Source of the DNA: JAGVSZ01 sp963716855
GTDB taxonomy: Bacteria; Pseudomonadota; Gammaproteobacteria; Burkholderiales; SG8-39
Direction: 5' to 3'
NCBI GenBank assembly: GCA_963716855.1
Contig: CAVQUV010000026.1
Location: 43,880 to 107,879, forward strand
DNA: 64,000 nucleotides
Below are positions 56,140 to 63,930 of this stretch, piece by piece. The position numbers and the translations under genes were made by a program. Below the pieces are notes generated by a model. That model was not told where the DNA came from. It ran no database searches and saw nothing but the letters and a program-made list of their open reading frames with translations. Within the stretch, counting starts at the first letter, position 1; the number at the start of each line of letters is the position of its first letter.

Positions 56140-57103
56140 CACGCGAGCGCCGGCGCGACCTCGCGCAACGCCTCGAGCACCGCGGCGACCGTCGGCGGCG
56201 TCCCCACCCCACCGCGATAGGCCGTGCGCCCCGCGCCGAGCGGCTGCGCGTCGAGCGGCTCCGAGTCGCAGAAGACACCCACGACGGGAACGCCGAGCGC
56301 CGCCGCGAGATGCATCAGCCCGGTGTCGACGCCGACCACCGCCGCGGCGTGCCCGACGAGACCGGCGGCCTCCTCGATCGACATGCGGGGCGGGACGACG
56401 CCACGCGCCAGGGCGCCAGCGAGCCGGTCCGCGCGCGCACGCTCGTCCTCCGCACCCCAGGGCAGCACGCACACGACCCCGCGGGACTCGAGCGCCCGCG
56501 CGACGCCGATCCACGCCGCCTCGGTCCAGAGCTTCGCGGCGCGGGCGGTCGAATGGAGCAGCACGCAGTAGGGCTCGCGCGGCGCGTACGCCGGCGCGGG
56601 CGGCGCGACGATCCCGTACGTCCACGCCCGGCTGCCGCACGTAGCCGAGCGCGCGCGCGGCGACGGCCCGATAGCGCTCGATCTTGTGGACGGCGGGGTC
56701 GAACTCGTAGGTCGTGTCGTAGCACCGGGTGGCGAATCCCTCGCGCACCGTGCCCAGCCCGAAGCCGTAGATCGGCCCGCGCGCGAGCTTCGCGACCAGC
56801 GCACTCTTCAGCAGGCCCTGCGTGTCGAGGATCGCGTCGTACGGGTGCTCGCGCAGCGCGGCCCGAAATGCCGCGAGCTCGCGCCACGCTTGCGGCCGGA
56901 ACCACTGGGTCCGCCAGCGCCGCAGCGCGAAGGGAATCGCGCGCGTGACGCCGGGATGCATCCTGACGAGCGGCACGTAGGCTTCTTCCACCGCCCAGTC
57001 GAGCACCGCGTCGGGAAACGCACCGCCGGATGTCGGTCGCGGCGGGAAACGTGTGCAGGACATCGCCGAGCGAGGAGAGGCGGACCAGGAGGATCCGCTT
57101 CAT
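56139..57103 (-). pseudogene. waaC: lipopolysaccharide heptosyltransferase I, frame broken by two extra bases
   Basis: Adds the first heptose to Kdo2-lipid A (GT9). ATG 57103 (MKRILLVRLSSLGDVLHTFPAATDIR) is followed, after one extra base near 57032, by FPDAVLDWAVEEAYVPLVRMHP. After another near 56628 it reaches YCVLLHSTARAAKLWTEAAW and AAVVGVDTGLMHLAAALGVPVVGVF. The corrected length is about 320 aa. Its stop overlaps the waaA start (TGATG), so the two form one operon. As for waaA, the shifts are probably errors. Confidence 0.87.
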
Positions 57104-57128
57104 CGGCACTGCGGCCCGGTGGCGCGCT

Positions 57129-57506
57129 TCACGTCGCGACGATGCGCAGCCCGGCCGCCTCGAAGCGGCGGAAATCGGCGGGGTTTTCCGTGGCGAGGGG
57201 CGCGTCGATGCGCAGCGCAGTGGCCGCAATCATGCAGTCGGTCAGCGAGCCGCGGCGGCGCCCGGTGTCGTTGAAGAGCCGTGCGGCGACCGCGGCATCC
57301 TCCTCACCGAAGGCGAACCGGCGCGGCACCACGCGCGCAGCGAGATCGACCTGCCCGCGCTCGATCGGGCCGCACAGCAGCTCCGCCCACGCGATCGCGC
57401 TCATGCCGAGCTCCTCGTCGGCGCGCAGCCACTCGCGCAGGCGGGCGTCCTGGGCGGAACCCGGCGCCAGCGCGCGAATGAGGAAGCTCGTGTCGAGGAC
57501 GATCAC
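57129..57506 (-). CDS. vapC: PIN-domain ribonuclease toxin (VapC-like)
   Basis: A 125-aa PIN-domain protein. The acidic metal-binding residues appear in IVLDTSFLIRAL, AWAELLCG, GSLTDCMIAATAL and ATENPADFRRFEAAGL. Toxins of this type cleave RNA. GTG 57506 overlaps the stop of the upstream ribbon-helix-helix antitoxin as GTGA. Both genes lie just before waaC on the same strand, 25 bp from its ATG. Confidence 0.92.
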   Translation of the reverse strand: MIVLDTSFLIRALAPGSAQDARLREWLRADEELGMSAIAWAELLCGPIERGQVDLAARVVPRRFAFGEEDAAVAARLFNDTGRRRGSLTDCMIAATALRIDAPLATENPADFRRFEAAGLRIVAT

Positions 57507-57790
57507 CGGCCGCCCGGCTCGCGCCGGCGCGACGCACTGCGCCGCTCCGCGCGCGCGCCGGCACTCCAGCCCGCCGCAGTGCCGGCGGTCAGGTCGAGCG
57601 AGCGCTGCAGATCGTCCAGTGCGCGCAGCGCCTCCCGCCCCGCCTCGCGCGGCTCGCGGGCGGCGCTCGCCTGGATGACCCGGCGCAACGCTTCGGACTT
57701 CGAGACGTTCCAGCGCCGCGCGAGCCGCTCGAGCGCGCGGACGGTTTCCACGTCCAGCGAATAGGTGCCCTTGATCGTTTCGGTGGCCAT
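57503..57790 (-). CDS. vapB: ribbon-helix-helix (CopG-type) antitoxin
   Basis: A 95-aa protein with an N-terminal RHH domain (GTYSLDVETVRALERLARRWNVSKSEALRRVIQASA). A helical C-terminal part that should bind the toxin and a basic tail follow. The ATG at 57790 lies inside a perfect inverted repeat, consistent with autorepression. Overlaps the PIN toxin gene downstream. Confidence 0.88.
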   Translation of the reverse strand: MATETIKGTYSLDVETVRALERLARRWNVSKSEALRRVIQASAAREPREAGREALRALDDLQRSLDLTAGTAAGWSAGARAERRSASRRREPGGR

Positions 57791-57807
57791 ACTGGAAAGT
57801 ATGGCCA
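57784..57807 (-). promoter_or_regulatory. operator at the antitoxin start
   Basis: TGGCCATAC and GTATGGCCA form a perfect 9-bp inverted repeat with a 6-bp centre, covering the ATG at 57790. It is the likely binding site of the RHH antitoxin. Confidence 0.7.
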
Positions 57808-57849
57808 TATCACGGCAGCGGGTCAACTGGCGCAGCCCCCGGGCACGGC

Positions 57850-57855
57850 TAGAAT
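57850..57855 (+). promoter_or_regulatory. candidate -10 box (TAGAAT) for the GT2 gene
   Basis: TAGAAT lies 40 bp before the GTG at 57896, the fourth occurrence of this hexamer ahead of a plus-strand gene here. No clear -35 is seen. Confidence 0.35.
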
Positions 57856-57895
57856 GCGGGGCAAAACCCGCTGAATTAAAAGGAAAACCCCCCTG

Positions 57896-58648
57896 GTGTC
57901 AGCGCCTCTGTCGGCAGTCGTCATCACTCTCAACGCCGCGAGCCAGCTCGAAGCCTGCCTCGCGAGCGTCGCATTCGCCCAGGAGATCCTGGTCGTCGAC
58001 TCGGGCAGCACCGACGGCACGATCGAGCTCGCGCAGGCCCGGGGCGCTCGCGTCGTGTCGCATCGGTGGCTCGGTTTCGGCCGCCAGAAGCAGTTCGCCG
58101 TCTCGCAGGCCGCGCACGACTGGGTGTTCTGCCTGGACGCCGACGAGCGCGTGAGCGAGGCGCTCCGCCGCTCGATCGTCGCGGAGCTGGCTGCGCCGCG
58201 CGGCTTCGTGTACTCGATGGCCCGCTGCAACCGGTTCATGGGTCGCTGGCTGCGGCACGGCGAGGGCTACCCGGACTGGAACACGCGACTCTTCCATCGT
58301 GCGCACGGGCGCTGGAGCGACGACCCGGTGCACGAGCACGTCCTCACGACGGCGCCGGTGGTGCGGCTCGCGGGCGACCTGATGCACGAGTCGGCGGAGT
58401 CGCTGGAGCGCTACCTCGACAAGCAGAATCGGTACACGACGCTGCAGGCCGAGCGGATGCTGGCCGACGATCGCGGGGCGGGTGCGCTGCACCTCGTGTT
58501 CAGCCCGTTGGTGCGGTTCCTCAAGTTCTACGTCTTCCGCCTGGGCTTCCTCGACGGGGTGCCCGGCCTCGTCCACATCTCGATCGGCTGCATGAACAGC
58601 TTCCACAAATACGCGAAGCTGCGGGCGCTGCGGCGCGACAAGGCCTGA
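57896..58648 (+). CDS. glycosyltransferase family 2, WaaE/KdtX-like
   Basis: A 250-aa GT2 enzyme resembling lipopolysaccharide core glucosyltransferase WaaE/KdtX. N-terminal LSAVVITLNAASQLEACLASV and ILVVDSGSTDGT form the nucleotide-sugar fold, WVFCLDADERVS carries the DxD-like motif, and NTRLFHRAHGRWSDDPVHEHV is the acceptor region typical of this group. The C-terminal hydrophobic, basic segment (LVRFLKFYVFRLGFLDG) suggests membrane association. The start is GTG 57896. The frame is clean although the surrounding LPS genes are broken. Confidence 0.9.
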   Translation: MSAPLSAVVITLNAASQLEACLASVAFAQEILVVDSGSTDGTIELAQARGARVVSHRWLGFGRQKQFAVSQAAHDWVFCLDADERVSEALRRSIVAELAAPRGFVYSMARCNRFMGRWLRHGEGYPDWNTRLFHRAHGRWSDDPVHEHVLTTAPVVRLAGDLMHESAESLERYLDKQNRYTTLQAERMLADDRGAGALHLVFSPLVRFLKFYVFRLGFLDGVPGLVHISIGCMNSFHKYAKLRALRRDKA

Positions 58649-58704
58649 AGCACGGATCCTGTGCCACACTTATTCCGCGTGACACGGCTAGGGGATTTCT
58701 CGAC

Positions 58705-58941
58705 ATGCCCAACTTGACAATTGCTGTAGACGGGCAAGTGCTGAAGAAGGCGCGCATCCGGGCCCTAGCGGAAGGAACCTCGCTCAACGCGCTCTTGAGG
58801 TCCTACCTGGAGCGATATGTCGACGAAGTCGCAACGCGGAGGAAAGCGACACGCAACATCCTCGCCCTCTCGCGCTCATCCCGAGTCGCAAGTGGCCGAC
58901 GGCGCGCGACGAGAGACGAACTTCACGAGCGCGACGCATGA
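58705..58941 (+). CDS. antitoxin-like protein (ribbon-helix-helix type)
   Basis: A 78-aa protein, MPNLTIAVDGQVLKKARIRALAEGTSLNALLRSYLERYVDE then a basic tail. The N-terminal half fits antitoxins paired with PIN toxins. Its stop overlaps the ATG of the truncated PIN gene as ATGA. It may be an orphan antitoxin, since the partner is incomplete. AT content is higher than in the LPS genes. Confidence 0.8.
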   Translation: MPNLTIAVDGQVLKKARIRALAEGTSLNALLRSYLERYVDEVATRRKATRNILALSRSSRVASGRRRATRDELHERDA

Positions 58942-59117
58942 CGGCATTCTTCGATACGCACCTGCTCCTCTATTTATTCGACTCAGCGTTGCCGGAGAAG
59001 CGGAGCAAGGCACGGGACATCTTATCGAAGCAGGGACAGCGCGGCGAAGTGCTACCGAGCATGCAGGTCCTGGAAGGTGTCCGTATCGACAATCCGTTCC
59101 GCCCAGCCACGGCCTGA
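58938..59117 (+). pseudogene. truncated PIN-domain toxin
   Basis: A 59-aa frame beginning MTAFFDTHLLLYLFDSALPEKRSKARDILSKQ, a normal PIN N-terminus, and reading to VLPSMQVLEG. The sequence then switches to VRIDNPFRPATA and a stop. The remaining 70 or so residues with two catalytic acidic positions are missing, so no nuclease activity is expected. rmlB starts 15 bp later, so the loss probably happened when the rml genes and the TA locus were joined. Confidence 0.75.
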
Positions 59118-59132
59118 GAGAGTGAAACAACG

Positions 59133-60197
59133 ATGATCCTGGTGACCGGAGCAGCCGGATTCATCGGCTCCAACTTCGTCCTCGACTGGATGCGCGAGGT
59201 CGGCGAGCCCGTCGTGAGCCTCGACAAGCTGACGTACGCGGGGAACCTGCGCAACCTCGCGGCGCTCGAGCGCGACGCGACGCCACACCTTCGTCCGGGG
59301 AGACATCGGCGACCGCGAGGCGGTCGACGGCCTGCTCGCCGCAGCATCGGCCCCGCGCGATCGTGCACTTCGCCGCCGAGAGCCACGTCGACCGCTCGAT
59401 CCACGGGCCGGCCGACTTCATCCAGACCAACGTCGTCGGGACGTTCACGCTGCTCGAAGCCGTGCGCGCGCCACTGGAGCGGGCTCGCGAGCGCCGAGAA
59501 GGACGCGTTCCGCTTCCTGCACGTCTCGACCGACGAGGTCTACGGCTCGCTCGGACCGAGCGACCCGGCCTTCACCGAGACGACGCCGTACGCGCCCAAC
59601 AGCCCCTACTCCGCCTCGAAGGCCGGCTCCGATCACCTGGTGCGCGCGTACCACCACACCTACGGGCTGCCGGTCCTCACCACCAACTGCTCGAACAACT
59701 ACGGGCCCTACCAGTTCCCCGAGAAGCTCATCCCGCTGATGGTGCTGAACGCGCTCGACGGCAAGCCGCTGCCGGTCTACGGCGACGGCTCCAACGTGCG
59801 CGACTGGCTCTACGTCGGCGACCATTGCAGCGCGATCCGCCTGGTGCTCGCGCGCGGCCGCACCGGGCGAGACCTACAACATCGGCGGCGCCGCGGAACG
59901 CAAGAACCTCGACGTCGTGAAGCGGGTGTGCGCGATCCTCGACGAGCTGCGCCCGCGCGGCGCCGGCCGCTACGACGAGCCTGATCAACTTCGTCACGGA
60001 CCGCCCGGGCCACGACTGGCGCTACGCGATGGACACCCGCAAGATCGAAGCGCGAGCTCGGCTGGCGCCCGGCGGAGAGCTTCGAGTCGGGGCTGCGGAA
60101 GACGGTGGAGTGGTACCTGGCGAACCCGGAGTGGGTCGCCTCGGTGCGCTCGGGCGACTACCGCAAGTGGATCGAGACGAACTACCGCGGTCGATAG
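59133..60197 (+). pseudogene. rmlB: dTDP-glucose 4,6-dehydratase, frame broken by six extra bases
   Basis: Second step of dTDP-L-rhamnose synthesis (extended SDR). ATG 59133 gives MILVTGAAGFIGSNFVLDWM. Conserved RmlB continues in changing phase: IVHFAAESHVDRSIHGPADFIQTN, FLHVSTDEVYGSLGPSDPAFTE, PYSASKAGSDHLVRAYHHTYGLP and NCSNNYGPYQFPEKLIP, then KWIETNYRGR at the end. Single insertions near 59277, 59333, 59470, 59869, 59983 and 60049 restore a 352-aa protein of normal length. No substitution-type damage is evident, so consensus error is favoured. Confidence 0.88.
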
Positions 60198-60224
60198 CCT
60201 CTGCGATTGCGGCCCGGCCCGGAT

Positions 60225-60244
60225 CTAGCTAGACTTAGCTAAGT
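60225..60244 (+). promoter_or_regulatory. adjacent palindromes before the embedded TA module
   Basis: CTAGCTAG (60225-60232) and ACTTAGCTAAGT (60233-60244) are both perfect palindromes, ending 19 bp before the antitoxin ATG. They are a likely autoregulatory operator. Confidence 0.55.
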
Positions 60245-60263
60245 CCTTCACCAGGAACCCGCC

Positions 60264-60530
60264 ATGGAGACCGTCAACATCCACGAAGCCAAGACGCAGC
60301 TCTCGAAGCTCGTCGAACGGGTGCGCGCAGGCGAGGAGATCATCCTCGCGAAGGCAGGGGAGCCGGTCGCGCGCATCGTGCCCTACGTACAGACGCGGTC
60401 GCCGCGGAAGCCCGGGCGCGCTCAAGGGAAAGATCCGGATCGGCAAGGACTTCGATGCGCCGCTGCCCGACGAGCTCCTGGCGCCTTCGAAGGGACCGTT
60501 GAGCAGAAGCGAAAACCGGAACCCAGGTGA
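60264..60530 (+). CDS. Phd/YefM-type antitoxin
   Basis: An 88-aa protein whose N-terminus METVNIHEAKTQLSKLVERVRAGEEIILAKAGEPVARIVPY is a textbook Phd/YefM domain. From about residue 50 the normal continuation (GKIRIGKDFDAPLPDELLA) is readable only in the +1 phase; the original phase returns at AFEGTVEQ. One extra G near 60412 and one missing C near 60485 would explain this. The stop overlaps the PIN toxin GTG as GTGA. Confidence 0.82.
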   Translation: METVNIHEAKTQLSKLVERVRAGEEIILAKAGEPVARIVPYVQTRSPRKPGRAQGKDPDRQGLRCAAARRAPGAFEGTVEQKRKPEPR

Positions 60531-60922
60531 GACTGCTCGTCGATACGCACCTCCTCGTGTGGTGGGTCGCCGGCCGGCGACTCTCGCGCGAAGCCGCCGC
60601 GCTGATCGCGGACCCGGCGAACGAAGTGTTCGCGTCGGCCGCGAGCATCTGGGAGCTCACGATCAAGGCCGGGCTCGGCCGCATCGACGTCGATCCCGGC
60701 GCGTTCGTACAGAAGCTCGAGAGCGGCGGCTTCACCGCGCTCCCGGTGACGAGCCGCCACGCAGTTGCAGTCGCGGCGCTGCCGGCTATCCATCGCGACC
60801 CTTTCGACCGCCTTCTGGTCGCACAAAGCAGGGTGGAGCAGATGTCGCTCTTGACGCACGACAAGGTCCTCTCGGGATACGGCGCGCTGGTCGTTCACAG
60901 GCGCCTGAAGACCAGCGCATGA
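60527..60922 (+). CDS. PIN-domain ribonuclease toxin
   Basis: A 131-aa PIN toxin of the group paired with Phd-type antitoxins: LLVDTHLLVWWVAG, SAASIWELTIKAGLGR, IHRDPFDRLLVAQ and LLTHDKVLSGYG carry the acidic residues. Its GTG overlaps the antitoxin stop and its TGA overlaps the rmlA ATG (ATGA), so the module is coupled to rhamnose genes on both sides. The frame is intact. Confidence 0.92.
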   Translation: MRLLVDTHLLVWWVAGRRLSREAAALIADPANEVFASAASIWELTIKAGLGRIDVDPGAFVQKLESGGFTALPVTSRHAVAVAALPAIHRDPFDRLLVAQSRVEQMSLLTHDKVLSGYGALVVHRRLKTSA

Positions 60923-61806
60923 AAGGCATCATCCTCGCCGGCGGCTCCGGCACCCGGCTCTACCCGGTGACGCAGGTCGTCTCCAAGCAGCTGCTGCCGG
61001 TCTACGACAAGCCGATGATCTACTACCCGCTCAGCACGCTGATGCTGGCGGGCATCCGCGACATCCTGATCATCTCGACGCCGCAGGACACGCCGCGCTT
61101 CGAGCAGCTGCTCGGCGACGGGCGGCAGCTGGGGCCTGAACCTCTCCTACGCGGTGCAGCCCTCGCCCGACGGCCTGGCGCAGGCCTTCATCATCGGCCG
61201 CGGACTTCATCGGCGGCGACAGCCTCGCTGCCTGGTCCTGGGCGACAACATCTTCTACGGCCACGACCTGTCGACCGACCTGCAGGGCGCGACGCGCGAA
61301 CACGCGCGGCGCGACCGTCTTCGCCTACCCCGTCACCGACCCCGAGCGCTACGGCGTGGTGGAGTTCGACGCCGACGGCCGCGCGCTCAGCATCGAGGAG
61401 AAGCCCAGGCAGCCCAAGTCGCAGCTACGCCGTCACCGGCCTGTACTTCTACGACAACCAGGTGGTGCGACATCGCCGCCACGCTCAAGCCCTCGGCGCG
61501 CGGCGAGCTGGAGATCACCGACGTCAACCGCGCGCTACCTGCGAGCGCGGCGAGCTCAACGTGGTGACCATGGGCCGCGGCTACGCCTGGCTCGACACCG
61601 GCACCCACGAGTCGCTGCTCGAGGCCTCGCAGTTCATCGAGACCATCGAGCGCCGGCAGGGCCTCAAGATCGCCTGCCCCGAGGAGATCGCCTTCCGCAT
61701 GGGCTTCATCACGGCCGAGGACCTCGAGCGCCTCGCCGCGCCGCTCGCGAAGAGCGGCTACGGCCAGTACCTGCTCCAGGTGCTCAAGGAGCGCACGCCG
61801 ACGTGA
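60919..61806 (+). pseudogene. rmlA: glucose-1-phosphate thymidylyltransferase, frame broken by many indels
   Basis: Makes dTDP-glucose, first step of the rhamnose pathway. ATG 60919 begins MKGIILAGGSGTRLYPVTQVVSKQLLPVYDKPMIYYPLSTLML. Later conserved pieces occur in shifting phases: LVLGDNIFYGHDLS, GVVEFDADGRALSIEEKP, VTGLYFYDNQVV, GELEITDVN and RGYAWLDTGTHESLLEASQFIETIERRQGLKIACPEEIAF. About seven C/G insertions plus one C loss near 61232 restore a protein of about 293 aa, the usual size. The start overlaps the PIN toxin stop. Confidence 0.88.
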
Positions 61807-62348
61807 TCGTCACTCCGACCGCGATCCCCGACGTGCTCGCTGATCGAGCCGAAGGTGTTCGGCGACGCGCGCGGCTTCTTCCTCGAGAGCTGGAACGCGC
61901 AGGCCTTCGCCAGCGGCGGGCATCCCGGCGGCGTTCGTGCAGGACAACCACAGCCGGTCCCCGCGCGGCGTGCTGCGCGGCCTGCACTACCAGATCCGCC
62001 AGCCGCAGGGCAAGCTGGTGCGGGTCGTCGCCGGCGAGGTGTTCGACGTCGCGGTGGACCTGCGCCGCGCCTCGCCCACGTTCGGCCGGTGGGTCGGCGA
62101 GCGCCTGTCGGCGGAGAACAAGCGGCATGCTGTGGATCCCGCCCGGCTTCGCGCACGGCTTCCTGGTGCTCTCGGAATCGGCCGACTTCCTCTACAAGAC
62201 CACCGACTACTACGCGCCCGAGCACGAGCGCGTGATCGCCTGGAACGATCCGGACCTGGCGATCGAGTGGCCGCTCGCGGGCACGCCGACGCTCTCGGGA
62301 CGGGACGCCGCCGGCGCGCGGTTCCGCGACGCCGAAGTCTTCCCGTGA
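61803..62348 (+). pseudogene. rmlC: dTDP-4-dehydrorhamnose 3,5-epimerase, frame broken by three extra bases
   Basis: Third enzyme of dTDP-rhamnose synthesis (cupin). GTG 61803 overlaps the rmlA stop. Pieces in three phases give LIEPKVFGDARGFFLESWNAQAF, then FVQDNHSRSPRGVLRGLHYQIRQPQGKLVRVVAGEVFDVAVDLR, then LWIPPGFAHGFLVLSESADFLYKTTDYYAPEHERVIAWNDPDLAIEWPL. Insertions of C near 61837, 61920 and 62127 explain the shifts; corrected length 180 aa. The end overlaps rmlD. Confidence 0.88.
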
Positions 62349-63221
62349 GGATCCTGCTCACCGGCACGAACGGGCAGGTCGGTTGGGAGCTCGCCCGCTC
62401 GCTCGCGCCGCTCGGTGAGGTGATCGGCCTCGACCGGAGCCGCCTCGACCTCTCGCAACCCGACGCCCTGCGCGAGACCGTGCGCGCGATCGCGCCGGAC
62501 GCGATCGTCAACGCCGCCGCGTACACCGCCGTCGATCGCGCGGAGAGCGAGCCCGAGCTCGCGCGCGCGATCAACGCGATCGCGCCGGGAGTCCTCGCGG
62601 AGGAAGCGCAGCACCTGGACGCCATCCTCGTGCACTACTCGACGGACTACGTGTTCGACGGCACGAAGTCCGAGCCTTACGTCGAGACCGACCCGACCAA
62701 CCCGCTCAGCGTCTACGGCCGCACCAAGCTCGAGGGCGAGCGCGCGATCGGCGCCAGCGGCTGCCGGCACCTGACGCTGCGCACGAGCTGGGTGTACGGC
62801 GCGCGCGGCCAGCAACTTCCTGCTCACGATGCTGCGGCTCGCGCGCGAGCGGCGGCAGCTGAGGATCGTCGACGATCAGATCGGTGCGCCGACGTGGTCG
62901 CCGCGAGATCGCGCAGGCGACGGCGGCGTTGCTCGCGCAGCCGGAGCTCGCCGCGCGCGGCGCCGACGGTCTCTATCACCTGACCGCGAGCGGGGCGACG
63001 TCGTGGTTCGGCTTCGCGCGGGCGATCTTCGACTCGCCGGAGATGGCGCGGCTCGGCGTCGCACCGCCGGCGCTCGAGGCCATCCCGACGAGCGCCTATC
63101 CGACGCCGGCACGGCGGCCGGCGAATTCGCGGCTCGACTGCAGTCGGCTCGAGCAGCCGTGCGGGATACGGCTCGCGCCTGGGATGCGGCACTCCGCAGT
63201 GCTCTCGCCGAAGTCGGCTAG
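62345..63221 (+). pseudogene. rmlD: dTDP-4-dehydrorhamnose reductase, frame broken by indels
   Basis: Last step to dTDP-L-rhamnose (SDR fold). GTG 62345 gives MRILLTGTNGQVGWELARSLAPLGEVIGLDRSRLDL, VNAAAYTAVDRAESEPELA, HYSTDYVFDGTKSEPYVETDPTNPLSVYGRTKLEGE and LRTSWVYGARG. It then shifts phase near 62810 and 62901 (extra C each) to EIAQATAALLAQPELAARGADGLYHLTASG, and back by one near 63180 to WDAALRSALAEVG and the stop. Corrected length about 291 aa. Its TAG shares CTAG with the stop of the convergent PIN toxin. Confidence 0.88.
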
Positions 63222-63619
63222 CTGTCGACCAGCACTACCGGGGGCGTCAAGCCTACGCGTGCGGCGCGGGCGAGGAGCTTGCGATCGAACGTCCGCAGCG
63301 AGTCGCAGCTCCCGGCGCCCGCGTGGTGGAGTGCGTCCGCGAAATCAAACCCGTCCGCCAGCAGGCGCACCGCTTCGAGAACTGCGGCCTCACGCTCGAA
63401 ATGGAGGTTTCGGACGCCGAGCAGCGCGTTGAAACTCTCGGCGATCTGCTCCGGTCCCAGCTCGTAGACGCCGCGCAGAACCCATTCGAGCTCGAGCGCG
63501 ACGGTGATCGGGACGAAACACACGTCCCCGGCGTCGATCAGCTCAGCCGCGGCGCGGGCTTGCTTTGGGTCGTCTTTCGTCACCAGCCGTGCGAGCACGT
63601 TGGTGTCGAGCGCGATCAC
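63218..63619 (-). CDS. vapC: PIN-domain ribonuclease toxin (VapC-like)
   Basis: A 133-aa PIN protein: VIALDTNVLARLVTKDD, VALELEWVLRGVYELG, ADGFDFADALHHAGA and LRTFDRKLLARAARVGL hold the metal-binding acids. GTG 63619 overlaps the stop of the AbrB-type antitoxin. It converges with rmlD, the two stops overlapping at CTAG. The frame is clean. Confidence 0.92.
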   Translation of the reverse strand: MIALDTNVLARLVTKDDPKQARAAAELIDAGDVCFVPITVALELEWVLRGVYELGPEQIAESFNALLGVRNLHFEREAAVLEAVRLLADGFDFADALHHAGAGSCDSLRTFDRKLLARAARVGLTPPVVLVDS

Positions 63620-63876
63620 AGGGCGCCCCGCTTGGCCAGCCGGCGCGCCGCTTCCGCGCCACTGAGCTCCTCGGTGCGAACGCGCCGCCCCGAGTAGCCG
63701 GCTACACCGAGGCAATCTGCAGCGCTACGTCCCTTCCGTTGCGGATCGACGATGACCCGGAACCCTCCGGTCTCGGCGACCACCTCCAAGCGCGTCCCGG
63801 GGCCGATGCCGAGCTGCCGCCGGAGCTCCGCGGGGATGACGATCTGTCCCTTCTCCGAAACCGTGACTGTGCTCAT
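63616..63876 (-). CDS. vapB: AbrB/SpoVT-type antitoxin (VapB-like)
   Basis: An 86-aa protein with an N-terminal swapped-hairpin AbrB domain (STVTVSEKGQIVIPAELRRQLGIGPGTRLEVVAETGGFRVIV) and a C-terminal toxin-binding tail (RTEELSGAEAARRLAKRG). ATG 63876. The stop overlaps the toxin GTG as GTGA. A palindromic operator lies 35 bp upstream. Confidence 0.92.
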   Translation of the reverse strand: MSTVTVSEKGQIVIPAELRRQLGIGPGTRLEVVAETGGFRVIVDPQRKGRSAADCLGVAGYSGRRVRTEELSGAEAARRLAKRGAL

Positions 63877-63910
63877 GGGGCCCTGACAATCGTAAGTTGA
63901 GGCGTCGCGC

Positions 63911-63926
63911 ATCTTACCATGGTAAG
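63911..63926 (-). promoter_or_regulatory. perfect 16-bp palindrome upstream of the AbrB-type antitoxin
   Basis: TCTTACCATGGTAAGA is fully self-complementary and ends 34 bp before the antitoxin start, the expected place for autoregulation by the TA complex. Confidence 0.65.
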
Positions 63927-63930
63927 ACGG

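Noticed and set aside
59133..63221. Programmed frameshifting in the rml genes
   Set aside because: There are far too many shift sites, no slippery heptamers with downstream structures, and both +1 and -1 changes; errors explain this better.
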